In this document: positions 63,677-64,000 of the stretch, piece after piece
Layout: each line of letters starts with the position of its first letter
Numbering within the stretch: position 1 is the first letter of the stretch
Assembly (NCBI RefSeq): GCF_015354445.1
Contig: NZ_JADKYT010000003.1
Coordinates: forward strand, 533,907-597,906
Source: Methylophilus sp. QUAN
GTDB taxonomy: Bacteria > Pseudomonadota > Gammaproteobacteria > Burkholderiales > Methylophilaceae
DNA: 64,000 nucleotides
Direction: 5' to 3'
The notes under the pieces: model-generated
Seen by the model: only the letters and a program-made list of their open reading frames with translations
Database searches by the model: none
Told to the model about the DNA's origin: nothing
Made by a program: the position numbers and the translations under genes

Positions 63677-63705
63677 ATGACAGCAGCATGTGACTCTTTT
63701 ACTAT
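63677..63705 (+). promoter_or_regulatory. Promoter of a candidate small RNA
   Basis: ATGACA (63677-63682), 17-base spacer, TACTAT (63700-63705), one and two mismatches to consensus. Confidence 0.5.
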
Positions 63706-63711
63706 GCATAA

Positions 63712-63848
63712 AACGAGGGAGAAGACACAAATCAACAACCGCTCTAGCGGTGCAAATAATGAGCAGTCGCAGTACAGATTTCATGGCAGTCTATTTTGAT
63801 TCTATCTTAATAGACATTGACAACCCGGTGCTTGCACCGGGTTTTTTT
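63712..63848 (+). ncRNA. Candidate small RNA of about 136 nt
   Basis: A sigma-70-like promoter, no convincing coding sequence and a strong terminator at 63823-63848 define the unit. Inside it are ACCGC-TCTA-GCGGT and a longer stem GTCTATT / AATAGAC with a 13-base loop. The unit faces the 5S rRNA end and is divergent from rimP. A 63690-63878 reading frame runs through the terminator and lacks a ribosome binding site. Confidence 0.5.
63823..63848 (+). terminator. Rightward terminator of the candidate small RNA
   Basis: ACCCGGTG-CTTG-CACCGGGT followed by a T-run. No A-run on the left, so it acts on plus-strand transcripts. Confidence 0.85.
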
Positions 63849-63897
63849 CTGCTCAGCGATAAAGAAATAAAGAATTGAGAATGGTGGAATAGCCAAT

Positions 63898-63928
63898 AAA
63901 AAACCCAGCACTGTTGTGCTGGGTTTTT
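63898..63928 (-). terminator. rRNA operon terminator
   Basis: A-run, CCCAGCAC-TGTT-GTGCTGGG, T-run, directly past the 5S 3' end on the minus strand. Confidence 0.9.
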
Positions 63929-63936
63929 AGAATAGG

Positions 63937-64000
63937 AGCTTGGGGATGACCTACTTTCGCATACGAAGAGTACACTATCATTGGCGCAAGTTCGTTTCAC
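63937..64000 (-). rRNA. rrf: 5S rRNA, 3' part (continues beyond the window)
   Basis: The minus strand from the right edge reads GTGAAACGAACTTGCGCCAA, then TGATAGTG, TATGCGAAAGTAGGTCATC and CCCAAGCT, the conserved 3' half of 5S rRNA. About 64 of ~115 bases are present; the operon enters from the right. Confidence 0.88.

Noticed and set aside
63524..63878. Small reading frames (91 and 62 residues) between rimP and 5S rRNA
   Set aside because: One starts inside the rimP leader hairpin, the other runs through a strong terminator; neither has a ribosome binding site or recognisable sequence.
1..64000. Mobile elements, CRISPR arrays, prophage or toxin-antitoxin loci
   Set aside because: No transposase, integrase, cas gene, regularly spaced repeat array or long terminal inverted repeats were seen; genes are intact and arranged as normal chromosome.

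Overview
The window looks like chromosomal DNA of a methylotrophic betaproteobacterium of the Methylophilaceae type (Methylophilus / Methylovorus / Methylotenera relatives). This is inferred from the protein sequences and gene content, not from a search: a decarboxylating 6-phosphogluconate dehydrogenase as used in the oxidative RuMP cycle, a metallo-hydrolase of the quinoprotein relay type, betaproteobacterial housekeeping blocks (rimP-nusA-infB-rbfA-truB, rpsO-pnp, gltBD, hemE, hemL) and moderate GC content. I see no phage, insertion sequence, integrase or CRISPR array, and most genes are intact and tightly packed.

Layout. 1-2.4 kb: mltA (cut by the window edge), apaG, thiG, thiS, then a 62-residue orphan gene flanked by several hairpins. 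2.6-7.6 kb: gnd, a dienelactone hydrolase, a secreted trypsin-like protease with TPR repeats, hemL. 7.9-15.4 kb: gltB, gltD, hemE. 15.4-25.4 kb is the most unusual part: an ArnT-like glycosyltransferase, cytochrome b561, a quinoprotein-relay metallo-hydrolase, a four-gene operon (thermostable-hemolysin-like protein, AMP-dependent ligase, haem-oxygenase-like metal oxidase, SDR), and a divergent PAP2 phosphatase-eptA operon. Two upstream regions here share a promoter architecture: two TGCA-N5-TGCA dyads 42-43 bp apart, followed on the minus strand by a conserved TAACTGT/TGATTATTA block. 25.4-30 kb: periplasmic binding protein, porin, histidine kinase, NtrC-type regulator. 30-32.7 kb: DODA-type dioxygenase and two DoxX genes around a LysR regulator.

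32.8-41.2 kb: a TetR-controlled RND efflux pump with a 27-bp operator, then pcm, a TolC-type channel, an isochorismatase-like hydrolase, csaA and a GNAT gene. 41.2-43.8 kb: nikR with a TonB-dependent receptor and a near-canonical NikR operator over the receptor start codon. 43.9-49.8 kb: pnp, rpsO, a PfkB sugar kinase, tRNA-Phe, rhodanese, a TusA-like protein, a lipoprotein beta-propeller. 49.9-57.4 kb: ilvA, rpiA, phoU (with a candidate Pho box), yggX, dgkA, a ZnuD-like receptor with a small metal-uptake-associated protein, and an exported histone-deacetylase-like amidohydrolase.

57.4-64 kb: truB, rbfA, infB, nusA and rimP form a minus-strand translation/transcription operon. It has a recognisable promoter and a hairpin at the very start of its transcript. 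Beyond it is a candidate ~136-nt small RNA on the plus strand, then the 3' end of a 5S rRNA gene entering from the right edge on the minus strand.
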